Source: Balanoglossus misakiensis (lineage: Eukaryota > Hemichordata). Taken from it: a DNA stretch of 64,000 nt. The stretch lies in NCBI GenBank assembly GCA_040954595.2, contig CM082596.2:4836001-4900000 (forward strand). The letters run 5' to 3'. The translations under genes and the position numbers were made by a program. Positions 1 to 10,555 of the stretch are shown here, one piece after another. How positions within the stretch are numbered: the first letter of the stretch is position 1; each line of letters starts with the position of its first letter. Under the pieces are notes generated by a model. It saw only the letters and a program-made list of their open reading frames with translations, searched no databases and had not been told where the DNA came from.

Positions 1-1427
1 GATCGTGGTGAACTGACCATAGGTTTGTTATTACGTAGGTATCCTCCGGGATCAAATGGCCGCGAAGATGAGCATCACCGGTGGTTGCGTGCGCAACTGA
101 CAGAGGAGCAACACTGGAAATTCTTTGGATTTCCATCAGGGTTGCTTCTGTGAACGGAAGCGAGACTCTATCGTTCATGTGTGGCTGTCGTTCTCGGCCC
201 AGGACACCGTCGATTTCATCGTAAACACGTCTTTGCACTGTGGGATGAATGGCCATGTAGAGGAATGCCCAGCTCAACGTCTTCAAGACGGTATCTGCGC
301 CCGCGATAAACAACTCTAAAATAAGCATTCGAAGGTTTTCCACGTCCATCGTGGAATTCACACCAACTTGTTTCGGCTGGGACATCGTCTTCACATAGGC
401 GTCTACCATGTGTCTGACTTCTTTTTCTGTCGCCAAACTCTCCGAACTTTGTGAAATTATCGGATTCAGGAGTTCTTTGTAGAATGTGTAGCGATACTTA
501 AAAAAGTTCGCGTAGCCTCTGTACCCCGGTAAATGTCTCAGAAAAGGCAAAAATCTCATAACATCGATTGATTGCTGAATGCGTACAGAAGTTGTCATTA
601 TTCGAATTAGTTCACGCAACTCATCGTCCCCATAGTCATATTCTTTGTTGAGTACAGCACGACAAATAACGTTGCATGTCGCAGAAGACAGAGCGGCACA
701 TGGATCAACAGGACAACCGTTGCTCGCATCCCAAACTTTAACCACGTTGCCAATTTCATCCAGAATCTTCTCTTCCATTACATCAGTGCCCATACCGAAT
801 CTCCTAAGCGTCGATATAGCAAACTTGCGATGTTCTCTCCATTGCTCATTATCTGGTATTCTCATTAAACCTAAACAAATGAAACGATAGCGTACGTGTA
901 AAAATTAGACGCTTTTCTGCAATTCTGCAGATGTAAAACTGTTTACTTTTTGGGAGCTTCACCAAAGATCAGCTTGGCTGCCAGGGAGCTGTAATATAAA
1001 TTAGCTCGTTTGTGTTCATTCATGCGATGAAAAGAAAATTGGTGTAGTATTTGTCTTTTGCACAATTCGATGCTGTACCTTTGTCCGTGCCCTTCTCTCT
1101 GCGCATAGATTTCGGGCGACCACTGAAGAGATTTCCTTTGACAACTAGGGCTTCTTTGATGACGTCAAAACTGTTGAGAACAACTACCAGACTACCACCA
1201 AGCCTCAAGCTGAAGACGTCGCCATATTGTCGACCAAGCCGATTGAAGACCGCGCTGGGCGCGTCTTTTCCTGACAGCAGAGGCAAAGAGCCAATGATAG
1301 GCCATCCCAGTGGACCTGGTGGCAGATCTCGTCCACGTCTCTGCCAAGCCAGTAGCCAAGCAGCCAGGATGATGCATGCTAAGACGGCCGCGCAAGAGAC
1401 GAAATAGGATGTCAGGGTCAAATCCAT
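1..1427 (-). CDS. Cytochrome P450, CYP2-like (left copy, partial at window edge)
   Basis: Microsomal haem monooxygenase of the CYP2-like group. Exon 1 is 1079-1427 (ATG at 1427); exon 2 begins at 870 and leaves the window at base 1, so the haem-binding Cys exon is not seen. Exon 1 gives an N-terminal membrane anchor (about residues 8-28), a basic stretch and the proline-rich hinge [12 protein letters not shown]. Exon 2 gives the C-helix region (WREHRKF), an I-helix with AGADT and the K-helix E-I-Q-R (ExxR). The intron (871-1078) has GT and AG ends at the same place and phase 1 as in the right-hand copy. The gene is head to head with that copy; exon 1 is nearly identical between them and exon 2 less so. 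The substrate cannot be told from sequence. Confidence 0.9.
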
Positions 1428-1936
1428 GATTGGTGGTGCCTGCTTTTTTACGACAGCCAGGTATCCTCAACGTGACCCTTGACCCATGCAAAGTATGAAG
1501 AAAAGTCCTAGATGTGGGGACATATAATTCACCACTGTCTTGACCGCTCCATGACCTTTGGCTATTATTATTCAACTGTTCTTGGATTAAGTAACCGCAG
1601 ACAGAACTTTTTCGAGACTTGTCAAGGGTTCATATGAATTTATAATACTGCTGCAAACGAGAAGCTGATGGAAATAGAAAATGAAGTGTTATCATACTGG
1701 TTGAAAGAAAAGTGTCTCCGACAAGAGATAAACCTTGACCTTTTTTATCTAGCGTTTGGACAATGCTCCACGGGTTAAGAAGTCAGTCAGAGTGATATTT
1801 AAAGAAAGTCTACGATTATCAATGATATGTCAAACCACGTGAGTGGATATTTTGCATGCGTCATGGGTCACATGAGGACATGTAAACTAAACCAAGCAGG
1901 CGTGTGGTAGCAAGCTGTAAACAGCAGGCACCAATC
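1428..1936. promoter_or_regulatory. Shared intergenic region between divergent P450 genes
   Basis: This 509-base stretch separates the two P450 start codons and must hold both promoters. Similarity between the copies continues just upstream of each ATG (GCAGGCACC..CAATCATG on both sides) and patchily further out (CATGGGTCA). I see no convincing TATA box. Confidence 0.5.
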
Positions 1937-4016
1937 ATGTATTTTGCACTGAATTCCTATTTCGTCTCTGGCGCGGCCGTCTTAGCATGCATCATCCTGG
2001 CTGCTTGGCTACTGGCTTGGCAGAGACGTGGACGAGATCTGCCACCAGGTCCACTGGGATGGCCTATCATTGGCTCTTTGCCTCTGCTGTCAGGAAAAGA
2101 CGCGTCCAGCGCGGTCTTCAATCGGCTTGGTCGACAATATGGCGACGTCTTCAGCTTGAGGCTTGGTGGTAGTCTGGTGGTTGTTCTCAACAGTTTTGAC
2201 GTCATCAAAGAAGCCCTGGTTGTCAAAGGAAATCTCTTCAGTGGTCGCCCGAAAGGTCTGCGCACAGAGAAGGGATTCGACAAAGGTAAAATGAAAGCAG
2301 CAAATTGCAAAACAAGCACTACTACCGTTTCTTCCATCATGTGGCAGGAACTCAATTTGGTTAGTTTGTATGCACTCCTGGAAGTGAAGCTGGTCTTTAC
2401 TATAAAGTTTCCAACAAAAAAACCATGAAAAGTTGAAATACAACACGTTTTTCACTATACTGAGTGAATACAGTAATTGAAAGTCAATTCAGATATTGTC
2501 AGCACCAGAATCGGGCCATGTTTTCATTGACAGGAAATCTAAAAATAGTTCAGGCATATACGTGGCTTGTATTTTTTACTATTTAGGCTGCACGGCGAAC
2601 ACGCGTGAGCTAAAAGGGGTCAATTATTTAGTCGTGGACGGAACTTCCCTAGTCCTATTAAATCGTGTCATTTGTTTAGGTCTTTCGAGAATACCAGACA
2701 ATGAGCAATGGAGAGAACATCGCAAGTTTACTCTATCGACGCTCAGAAGATTTGGAATGGGTACCAATGTAATGCAAGAAATGGTTCTGGATGAAATTGG
2801 CAACGTGGTTAAAGTTTGGGATGCGACCAACGGTTGTCCTGTTGATCCATCTGCCGTTCTTCCTTCTGCGATCTGCAGCGTCATGTGCCGTGTTGTAATG
2901 AACAAAAAATATGACTATGGGGACGACGAATTCATTGAACTGATTCGGCTAATACGAAATTCTATGCGCATTCAGCAAACAGCTGGCGTTGTACACTTCT
3001 TGCCTTTTCTAAGACATTTACCGGGGTACAGAGGCTATGCCAACTTTTTCAACTATCGCTACTCATTCTACGAAGAACTTCTTAACCCGATAATTTCACA
3101 AAGTTCTCAGAGTTTGGCGACAGAAAAAGAAGTCGGACACATGGTAGACGCCTATGTGAAGACGATGTCCCAGCCGAAACAAGTTGGTGTGAATTCCACG
3201 ATGGGCGAGGAAAACCTCCGAGCGCTCATTGCGGAGCTGTTTACAGCGGGAACAGATACCACCGAGGTGACATTGCGCTGGTTTTTCCTCTACATGGCCA
3301 TTCATCCCGACGTGCAAAGCCGTGTTCACGATGAAATCGACGGTGTCCTGGGCCGAGAACGCCAGCCCCACATGAACGACAGAGTCTCACTTCCGTACAC
3401 AGAAGCAACCCTGATGGAAATCCAAAGAATTTCCAGTATGGTTCCGCTATCAGTTGCGCGCGCAACCACTGGTGATGTACGTCTTCGCGGCTACTTGATC
3501 CCGAAAGATACCTTCATCATCACCAACCTATGGGCTGTTCTCCATGATCCCAAAACTTGGCCGGAACCGGACACTTTCAAACCCGAGAGATTTCTGGGAG
3601 AGGATGGAGAAGTCATCAAGAGGGAGGAATTCATTCCTTTTGGCATCGGTATGTTCGAATCGTATAAAGAAACACAACAGTTGAGAAATGCTTTTCTTTC
3701 ATAAACCCAGTCCATAGATTTCAGACCCACCGATAATCACGAGTTACAAATTTAAGATGTTGTATTTCAGTACCTGTACATTGGTATCTATGAACACACA
3801 CATGTCAATGTGTTGACTTATTTCACTTCTTTTCAAGGTCGTCGTGTTTGCCTCGGAGAACAGCTTGCCAAGATGGAACTGTTTCTCTTCTTCACCACCT
3901 TGATGCAGAAGTACACGTTCAAACTACCGGACAACACAGCGCCACCATCGCTGGAACCTCAGCCTGGAATTTCTACTCCACCCTATCCGTACAAAATTTG
4001 CATAATTCAGCGTTGA
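1937..4016 (+). CDS. Cytochrome P450, CYP2-like (right copy, complete)
   Basis: Three exons: 1937-2285, 2680-3648 and 3838-4016, all junctions phase 1, giving 498 residues, a normal P450 length. Visible parts: N-terminal membrane anchor (about 8-28), LPPGP hinge, WREHRKF in the C helix, AGTDTT in the I helix, E-I-Q-R in the K helix, FKPERF, and the haem loop [11 protein letters not shown], whose FG-xG-xx-x-C-x-G is split by intron 2. The ATG at 1937 is preferred over an upstream in-frame GTG at 1904 because it aligns with the start of the left copy. The product should be an ER-bound monooxygenase acting with P450 reductase on small lipophilic compounds. Three exons is few beside the nine usual for vertebrate CYP2 genes. 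ATTAAA follows at 4113. Confidence 0.93.
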
Positions 4017-4112
4017 AATATCGTTACACTCCATTTGCTATTCGTACATGTCGCACTGGTCCTCATCCATTCTGTATTAGTTTGTTCGGATAAATGTATA
4101 ACAAAGAATTTC

Positions 4113-4118
4113 ATTAAA
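4113..4118 (+). terminator. Poly(A) signal ATTAAA of the right P450
   Basis: ATTAAA lies 97 bases after the stop codon, a usual distance for a 3' UTR signal. Confidence 0.5.
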
Positions 4119-5037
4119 ATCTAACAAGCTAGCGTTGGAATCAGGTGATTCCAAGATGACGTATGCAGACGTCTTGAACTTTTTAAAATCAACTGTTTCC
4201 TTCTGCACAATCTATTCCTTTTTTTATTTTATTTTACAGCGAATTGGATTTTACTTTATACTTGCAGTACATGTATGACACTTTCGAAAAGTAATTTTAA
4301 AGGCCCATACTTGTTGACTTGACATATTTTCTTTACGTAAAACAACGAGGCGTTGTGCACAGAACTGTTTATTGGGAAATGAAACTGTTTACTAGTACAT
4401 TGTATTGGGAAATAAAGGCCACGATAGATCTTTCAGTGTTGCAGCGACCACTGAAGTCGTGATTTAAATATCGAAGCCCTTTCCTCGTCTCTGAAAGCAA
4501 ATATAATAAGCCTTAATAAATTGATTGGAATTGAACATTTACAAATAGCACTAGCACGATTTCAATTTGCATTTATATTCGACGAGTTGACAGATTAAGA
4601 GGAACAGCTGGATCATATTTCGTGCGAAGATAAAACTGTAATAATGAACACATCCGGGTATTTTAATCATAAAGTCCCCTGTCCTGCACCAGGCAAAAGT
4701 CCTAATCCTGAACACGTGTTTAAATTTAATTATTTCATTGTTCAACGAATCCCGGATGGTGCTGTTTCAAAGGGATTTATCGAGGATAGGAAGCGGCTTA
4801 ACATAAATTTTTAATCTGGATCAGATATACGTCACAGCGACCTGCTGATATATTTGCACGGGAAAGAACCGAAGCAAACTACAATAAATATTTCAACCCC
4901 CAATATTTTTGATCGATAACATATTTCAGTCTTTTCCTTATCCTAAAGTCGACAGATGGTAACATTCTAATATGTAGAGATTACAAAACCCATGTTAACA
5001 TATCACGATAGAAGTGGACTCTTGCAATGGGCGGCTG

Positions 5038-5064
5038 AATAAACGGGTGTGGCACCCGTTTATT
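5038..5064. repeat. Perfect 12-bp inverted repeat with AATAAA on both strands
   Basis: AATAAACGGGTG, then a 3-base spacer, then CACCCGTTTATT. The arms match exactly. AATAAA therefore reads outward on both strands between two convergent genes, so this could serve as a poly(A) signal for either (inference). Confidence 0.75.
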
Positions 5065-5173
5065 ATTTAACTTGTTTATATTTAAAAGTTCAGCCACGAT
5101 TCTGAGATTGATGGAATCATGTTAAGTTTGAAAATTGTAAACTAATGAAAATAATGCTAATATGGCAGCTATT

Positions 5174-5258
5174 GGGGTCTGGCCCAAGTTCCCTCTTTTA
5201 TGTCCAACCTTACTGTAGGAAAGTGGGACTGGACCATGCAAGGTGGTGAAAGGGTTAA
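5174..5258 (+). mobile_element. Dispersed TTAA miniature element, family 1
   Basis: Shares with other copies in the window the order GTTCCCTCTTT, GTCCAACCTTA, GGACCATG and GGTGGTGAAAGGGTTAA. Its right-hand TTAA (5255-5258) is also the boundary of a family 2 end. Confidence 0.55.
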
Positions 5259-5310
5259 AGGTACACGGTCACCTATGAAAAATGGCATAAACTGCGAAAT
5301 CATATTTTGT
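5255..5310 (+). mobile_element. Partial TTAA miniature element, family 2
   Basis: TTAA followed by AGGTACACGGTCACCT, identical to the left terminus of the full copy at 24359-24540. The bases that follow (ATGAAAAATGGCATAAACTG) resemble the opposite internal end of that copy. No second terminus is found, so this is a fragment; its right edge is approximate. Confidence 0.5.
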
Positions 5311-5385
5311 CTATTGAAACATTTACTCAAAATCGTGATCACAAGAAGTTGGAAATCGTCTCCATTTTGAATAAAGCGTGTATAC

Positions 5386-6588
5386 TCAACACATCCACTT
5401 CATTTGTTCTGTGTATATTCTCCTGGTCAACCTGAAGACATCAAGTCGCAACATGCGGCAATAGGCAATAGAGGGACGAGCTTCACACTGCGTCTTGACG
5501 TAGTTCTGAACCGAGCGGAACTGGGCGAGGTCGGCCTCGAAATCGCCGTCGTAATTTTTCACCTTCTCCCAGAAGGTCTTGTTGAAGTAGTCGTACAGCC
5601 GGATGTCCGCGCGAGACACCTTTGAGATGATCCTGCGCATGTCGTCCGTGATCGGTGGCTGGTACTCCGTGTGGACTTTGCAAGGCTGGTAAACGATGTC
5701 GCGGACGTCCCAGCAGAGGGTCTTTTTGAGGAGAACGAGCGACTCGTCGATGTACTCCATTATCATGACCAGGTCGAGTTCTTCATCCAGTCGGCGGAAA
5801 GCGTCGTAAGCTGCTGTCTCGTTGTCGTCGATCTCAAGACCAAACCGGAAGTGGTACGAATTCGTTTCTTTAACCAGCTGTTCGCTCGGCTTGGCTATCT
5901 TCCCGATCTTCTTCAGGTAGATGGCGAACGGATCAGGCGACATCGTCAAGTTCATGTTTCTCCTGCTGTAGTAGAACTTGGATTTGAGGTGCGTGTACGG
6001 CGATCGGACGATGGTGGCGTATTTCGCCCCGGGCACCACGGCGTCCAGCTGAGTCCGGTTATACTGTTGGATGTGGGAACACAGATAGTTGAAGCCCGGG
6101 AAACTGCTGCAGTTGTAGTACAACACTCCCAGACGCCCACTCGCCTTTTCTGGCCGGATGACGTCACCTATCACGTGCTCCGGTTTCAAGGCAGCTACCA
6201 GGTTATGTTTCATGCCGTACCGGAACAAGGTAGACGACACTGTACTTCCGCCAGACTTTTCGGTTTTTATGAAGACGAAATTGTTTTGAGCTTGACAAGA
6301 TCTGGGCTGCGATCTTGGCTCCGTCTTCTTGTAATCAATTTGGCCACATTCTTCAACAGGCTGCCCTCTTCTTGCAGATGCACCGTCCTTTATTTGATCC
6401 CTGTCGAGATAATTTGCCAAAAAAACAACAAAGTTGAAACATCTGCCCTGTTGTCTTGTTCCCGTGCTTGGAACAAAAGTATTGAGAAATATGCAAATTA
6501 GCATAATTTTTATAACACCGAATAATTTCCTTTGATGCAGGTCCACTACCTTACCTCTTACATACACATCTGACATTTGACTATACAT
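5386..6588 (-). CDS. Galactose-3-O-sulfotransferase-like (Gal3ST family)
   Basis: Single open frame of 400 residues, close to the usual 400-480 of the family. A type II signal anchor lies at about 21-38 (KLFGVIKIMLICIFLNTF), fitting a Golgi enzyme. The PAPS-binding 5'-phosphosulfate loop is at about 106-118 (FIKTEKSGGSTV) and the 3'-phosphate loop at about 191-200 (ATIVRSPYTH). DLVMIMEYIDESLVLLKK and CWDVRDIVY match the family's C-terminal part. The family transfers sulfate from PAPS to the 3-OH of galactose on glycolipids or glycans. The usual KTHK of the first loop is KTEK here. The first ATG (6588) is used; a second in-frame ATG follows four codons on. No intron is needed. The acceptor sugar is not predictable. 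Confidence 0.88.
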   Translation of the reverse strand: MYSQMSDVYVRGKVVDLHQRKLFGVIKIMLICIFLNTFVPSTGTRQQGRCFNFVVFLANYLDRDQIKDGASARRGQPVEECGQIDYKKTEPRSQPRSCQAQNNFVFIKTEKSGGSTVSSTLFRYGMKHNLVAALKPEHVIGDVIRPEKASGRLGVLYYNCSSFPGFNYLCSHIQQYNRTQLDAVVPGAKYATIVRSPYTHLKSKFYYSRRNMNLTMSPDPFAIYLKKIGKIAKPSEQLVKETNSYHFRFGLEIDDNETAAYDAFRRLDEELDLVMIMEYIDESLVLLKKTLCWDVRDIVYQPCKVHTEYQPPITDDMRRIISKVSRADIRLYDYFNKTFWEKVKNYDGDFEADLAQFRSVQNYVKTQCEARPSIAYCRMLRLDVFRLTRRIYTEQMKWMC

Positions 6589-7815
6589 GTCCTATTTATA
6601 TCATCACTTGCACATTTTCATTAAATATGCAAATCCGCGATTAATTGGCGAGCCACAAATAACCCACATACATAATCATGTGAGATTGGGCGTTTTTTCA
6701 GATTTGGTATCTGTATACTATGCCAACACTGTCACAAAGCTCTCAACTCCATAGACGCAAGGGTGTTCTTTTCACTTTATGGTAGAATGCGAGCCGATAA
6801 ACTCGGGCGCAGAATTAGCTGCTTCGAATACTAGAGTGTACTCACCCCATAACGTCAAAGTATTGAAACGAAGTCAGCAGGTAGCTAGTATAAATGCCGC
6901 AAATGTAGCCAACAGCTACCAGTCCGAAGAGAGAGTACATACGCCTCACTGGAAAGAGTGTACAAACATCGGTAATCATTTCAGTTTTGTTTAGCATTCG
7001 TTGCTAAAGTTGTATTAGAGGTCTGGAAAACAAGCTATCATGTCCAATAAGTACATTTGCTGCTGTTGTCGTCTAAATATATGAAGAAATCGGACCTAGT
7101 AAACTTACCTTTTTGTAACTTGGCTTTCATTGTTGCAATAAGTATAATGATGCCTGGGCGCTCTCTGTCGAGGCTTTTTCCGAATCAAGAAAGTTGTCCA
7201 ATTCACTGTATGATATAAAATACACCCCCTCGATCAAATATCACGTAATCTGCTCCAGAAAAGTCCCGTGTTGAGAATAGTTTGACTTCTTTCTTTTTTT
7301 TGTGCTGGTGACTGCGTCAGATCCGCGTTATCAACCGGTTGCAGTGAAAATGATTGAAATTAAATATGTTAGAGACGCGTGTCAAAGATTACGTAGTATG
7401 TTTCAAGCTGTTCCGTTGTGGCTTAGTCATAAGCCTAATCTCCATTGCTCGGTGCACCAGTATACCGCTATGTGTCGTCAGGCTTTCAGTTTATCGACTC
7501 TGTGTGGATCTGCAACATTCCATAACACTGCCCAATGCGTATATTTACCTTCGGACGGTCACGAAATGCTGACAAACTGGCTTTATGTAAATCCTTCATT
7601 CCATAAGTTTTCGTATCTGCTGTGCACTATAGTAATGTGGCATATTTAAATAACTTATCATTAATTATTTGCAGTGAAAAAACTAGCGGAATACTTTGAT
7701 CTATTAAAATTGAAGCTTAAATATTTCACACAAATTAGTGTTACCACGCAAAATGGTGATAAAGGGACATTTGTAACTTGAGTCCGAGACTTTTTAACAA
7801 AATCTCAATTTTTTT
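6589..7815. other. Intergenic, nothing recognised
   Basis: Upstream of the sulfotransferase and downstream of the first receptor gene. Short open frames lack coding character. It must include the sulfotransferase promoter and the receptor 3' UTR, but I see no clear motif. Confidence 0.5.
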
Positions 7816-10555
7816 CTAAAGCTGGCAAATAACCATAAGCATGGTGGCTATAAATCCTATTGTGTAAATGACCATGAAGCATCTGTCCATAATCATTGCA
7901 AAGTGGCGCCATTCGCGTTTCCAGTGGTCCTCCTGGGCCTTCTGTTCGTGGAATGACGTCAGCCTCTCGATTTCCCGCCGGAGATGCGCCAGCGCGTGGT
8001 TGGGGGCGTCCATTTTGTTTTTGCCGTTATGCTCGACTCGGGTGTCGTTCACGTGTAAATCCGCCAGCTGCTGGCTTCCGCCGGAGTCCTTCCGCGCGTA
8101 GTTGATCAAGGTGACACCGTTGGATGGAGCGCAAGATGGCGCTAGCGCTTCTTTGAAGGGCGACACCCCCACAACGGGTCCAAGATAGGAAAAGATAAAT
8201 CTTTTGGTCCCAGGAGACATGAAACCTCGCTCGGATCCGCTAAAATGGTAGGACGACACGACGACTGACGTTATCAGAGAAAAGGTCACCAGAAATACCG
8301 AGGCTGCGTAAAATTGACCTGTAAATACGAAAAGGACAATCGGGTGGTGCCATGTTAGATCATGTCCACAGGTCATCTGATTATAATATCCCAGATATTT
8401 TAGGCAATATCATTTTTTAACCCTTGAGACTTTTTTCCGACATTTTTTGTAAAAAAAATGCCAAAAACGTATAGGCAATCGGAAATTATGCCCATTTCGT
8501 CCAAAAATATGGGCCAACGTACGTAAAAATCATGAAGATGAGAAATGTTGCACCAACATTTTGACCTATAGACAAAATGTCGCCCTGTAAAGTCACTCTA
8601 GATCTTACCTATGATGGGAATGACATCAGTTGCCGGCATGCTTTCGGCAAACAGTAGCAAGAACACAGTCATAGACAAGAGTATTGTAATCGCCAGACTG
8701 ACTTTCTCGCCAGATTCGGTCGGCAGGAAGAAGTCGACCACTGCCACGGCACAGAGCAGAAAACAGGGCATCAGTAGAGTGAACACGTAGAATATGGGCC
8801 GGCGTTTGAGGTGCAACGTGTACGTCACATCCGTATACGGGACACCTGGGTCATCCGGGTAGTACTCGATGTGGTTTTCGGAAGTGATGTCCAACATGTC
8901 CCACTCGCCGTTGCCCGTATAGACGCTTACGTCACCTGCAAGACAAACGTAACACACAAGCGATTGCCTGGGATTAAAGGATTTTCCACTCATTGCGAGA
9001 TCTCATCCCGAGACTTTGTAAATTGCCATAGCAACGGGTTGCCAGCCAAATAAACCAGTATGAAACCGGAATATGCAATATGTGTATACTGTTGACCGAA
9101 CAGAAGAAAGGGGGAAAGTATACGTACCTCCCCCATCCAGGGCCACTTCTCGGCCGTCGTACTGCCACGGTCCGAACTTCAACTGGCACGCTTGCTTATC
9201 GAACGGGAAGTAGTAAGTGTCGACGGTGCAGTAGCTGAGAAAGACGACCGGTGCCGCCCACATGATGTCGCCGCTTGGGGACACTTTGACGATTTCTTTG
9301 CTCATGAAATCTCTGTACTGGTCATCAGCGCTGTGGAGAGAAGCGTCATATTTGTCGACAAATTCTAAACTGCAGCCGATTTTTGTAACCAATGCTAAGA
9401 CAATCATCATTCGGATATCTCAAATAACTTCAATTTTTGCCCTACAGGTACACGATCAATTATACAATTTTAACCTCATTAACTATGGAAAGCTGGGATG
9501 CAGCCTATCACATGGAACTGGCGATAGAGGGAATTTCGTCATTGCGAATGTAAAAAAGTACTTACTTCTGATACAACACCACTTGGGGAATCCAAATGCG
9601 ATTGGCGGGAAATTTCACACCTTGGATATTTTCATGTTCGGTTGCGTTCCAGTGCAAGTATTCGTCTTTCCATAGCTGAAAATAGCCGAGAGCATATTGT
9701 AAGAAATGCTGAGACGTGCAATAGCCAGAGACCCCATCACATTCACGTACAGGATTTTCTGGGTGGTTTTGCAAGTCGGTATATCTAGTACTGGGTGTTG
9801 TTTGCGCTTTTCGTTGATGGCAGTTGATTTGATTATAGGAGACTTGTAATAAGGTAAAACTGTTTCACTTACCAGAGTGACCCAAGCATTGAGTTGTAAA
9901 TGCTGGTGACGTTCGCTCTGTTTGAAATGTAAAAAAACATATACCGATATTTGTAAGAGGAAGACGCGACTAACTTTTTTCTATTTCTCGACCGAGAGCA
10001 ACTTCCCTGTTTTCTGTTCGGCTCACGCCACTTGACTGGCGTGGCAGAGAATCGAAATCAAAACCTTACGTAATATTCAAAATACCCAGGTGTACCTCTA
10101 CGGCTAACGCTATGTTAATGACGAACAGCCTTATTGTTCATCCACCACTGTTATTTAAATTCGGTGCATGTGCTTCCCCCCCCCCCCCTCTCTCTCCCTC
10201 TCAAGTAACTCCAACTCACCAATTCCAGGATTTGAGACACGTAAAACTGCATATGCACTTCTGTTGTCATGGTGTGGTTGTACACCGGTCTGACCAGTGG
10301 ATCGTAATCTTGTAGAAGACCTCGAATCAATCTCCGATAGACAGGTGAACCACAAACCCCTGTGTGGAAACATCATTGCAGAGTGTCATAATGTGAAGTG
10401 TATAAAACATAGGTAGTAACAAGTAAGCTGGTGTCATGAAAATCTCCACTTTAAAATCTGATTATCCCACTGTTACCTTCAGATAGGCAGGACACCATCA
10501 CCACGTAAATGATACAGGTATGCACGAATGAATGCACGATTTTCGCCTCCGCCAT
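7816..10555 (-). CDS. Nicotinic acetylcholine receptor-like subunit A (Cys-loop channel)
   Basis: Seven coding exons: 10477-10555, 10220-10359, 9873-9917, 9566-9675, 9128-9330, 8609-8935, 7816-8318; 468 residues. Exon 1 encodes a signal peptide. The Cys-loop is C159-C173 with 13 residues between, containing FPFD. Loop A is IWIPQVVLYQN and loop B is KFGPWQYDG. M2 begins with GEKV, the cation-selective signature, followed by LLSMTVFLLL. M3, a cytoplasmic loop and M4 are in the last exon. Loop C lacks the vicinal cysteines of alpha subunits (EYYPDDPG replaces YYxCC), so this is a non-alpha-type subunit. It should form pentameric plasma-membrane cation channels, probably with alpha partners. Exon sizes 203, 110 and 45 match the neighbouring subunit B, showing tandem duplication. 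All introns are GT-AG. Confidence 0.9.

Larger units (their letters stand above)
4119..5385. other. Intergenic, convergent P450 / sulfotransferase
   Basis: No gene is seen. It holds a perfect inverted repeat (5038-5064), one copy of a dispersed TTAA element (5174-5258) and an abutting end of a second element (5255-5310). The rest is AT-rich and unremarkable. Confidence 0.6.

Noticed and set aside
5671-6501. 276-codon frame on the plus strand
   Set aside because: Mirror of the sulfotransferase coding exon; the minus frame has clear family motifs and this one has none.
8401-8480. TTAACCCTTGAGAC as a further family 1 element
   Set aside because: Only the first ten bases agree; the downstream family landmarks are missing.
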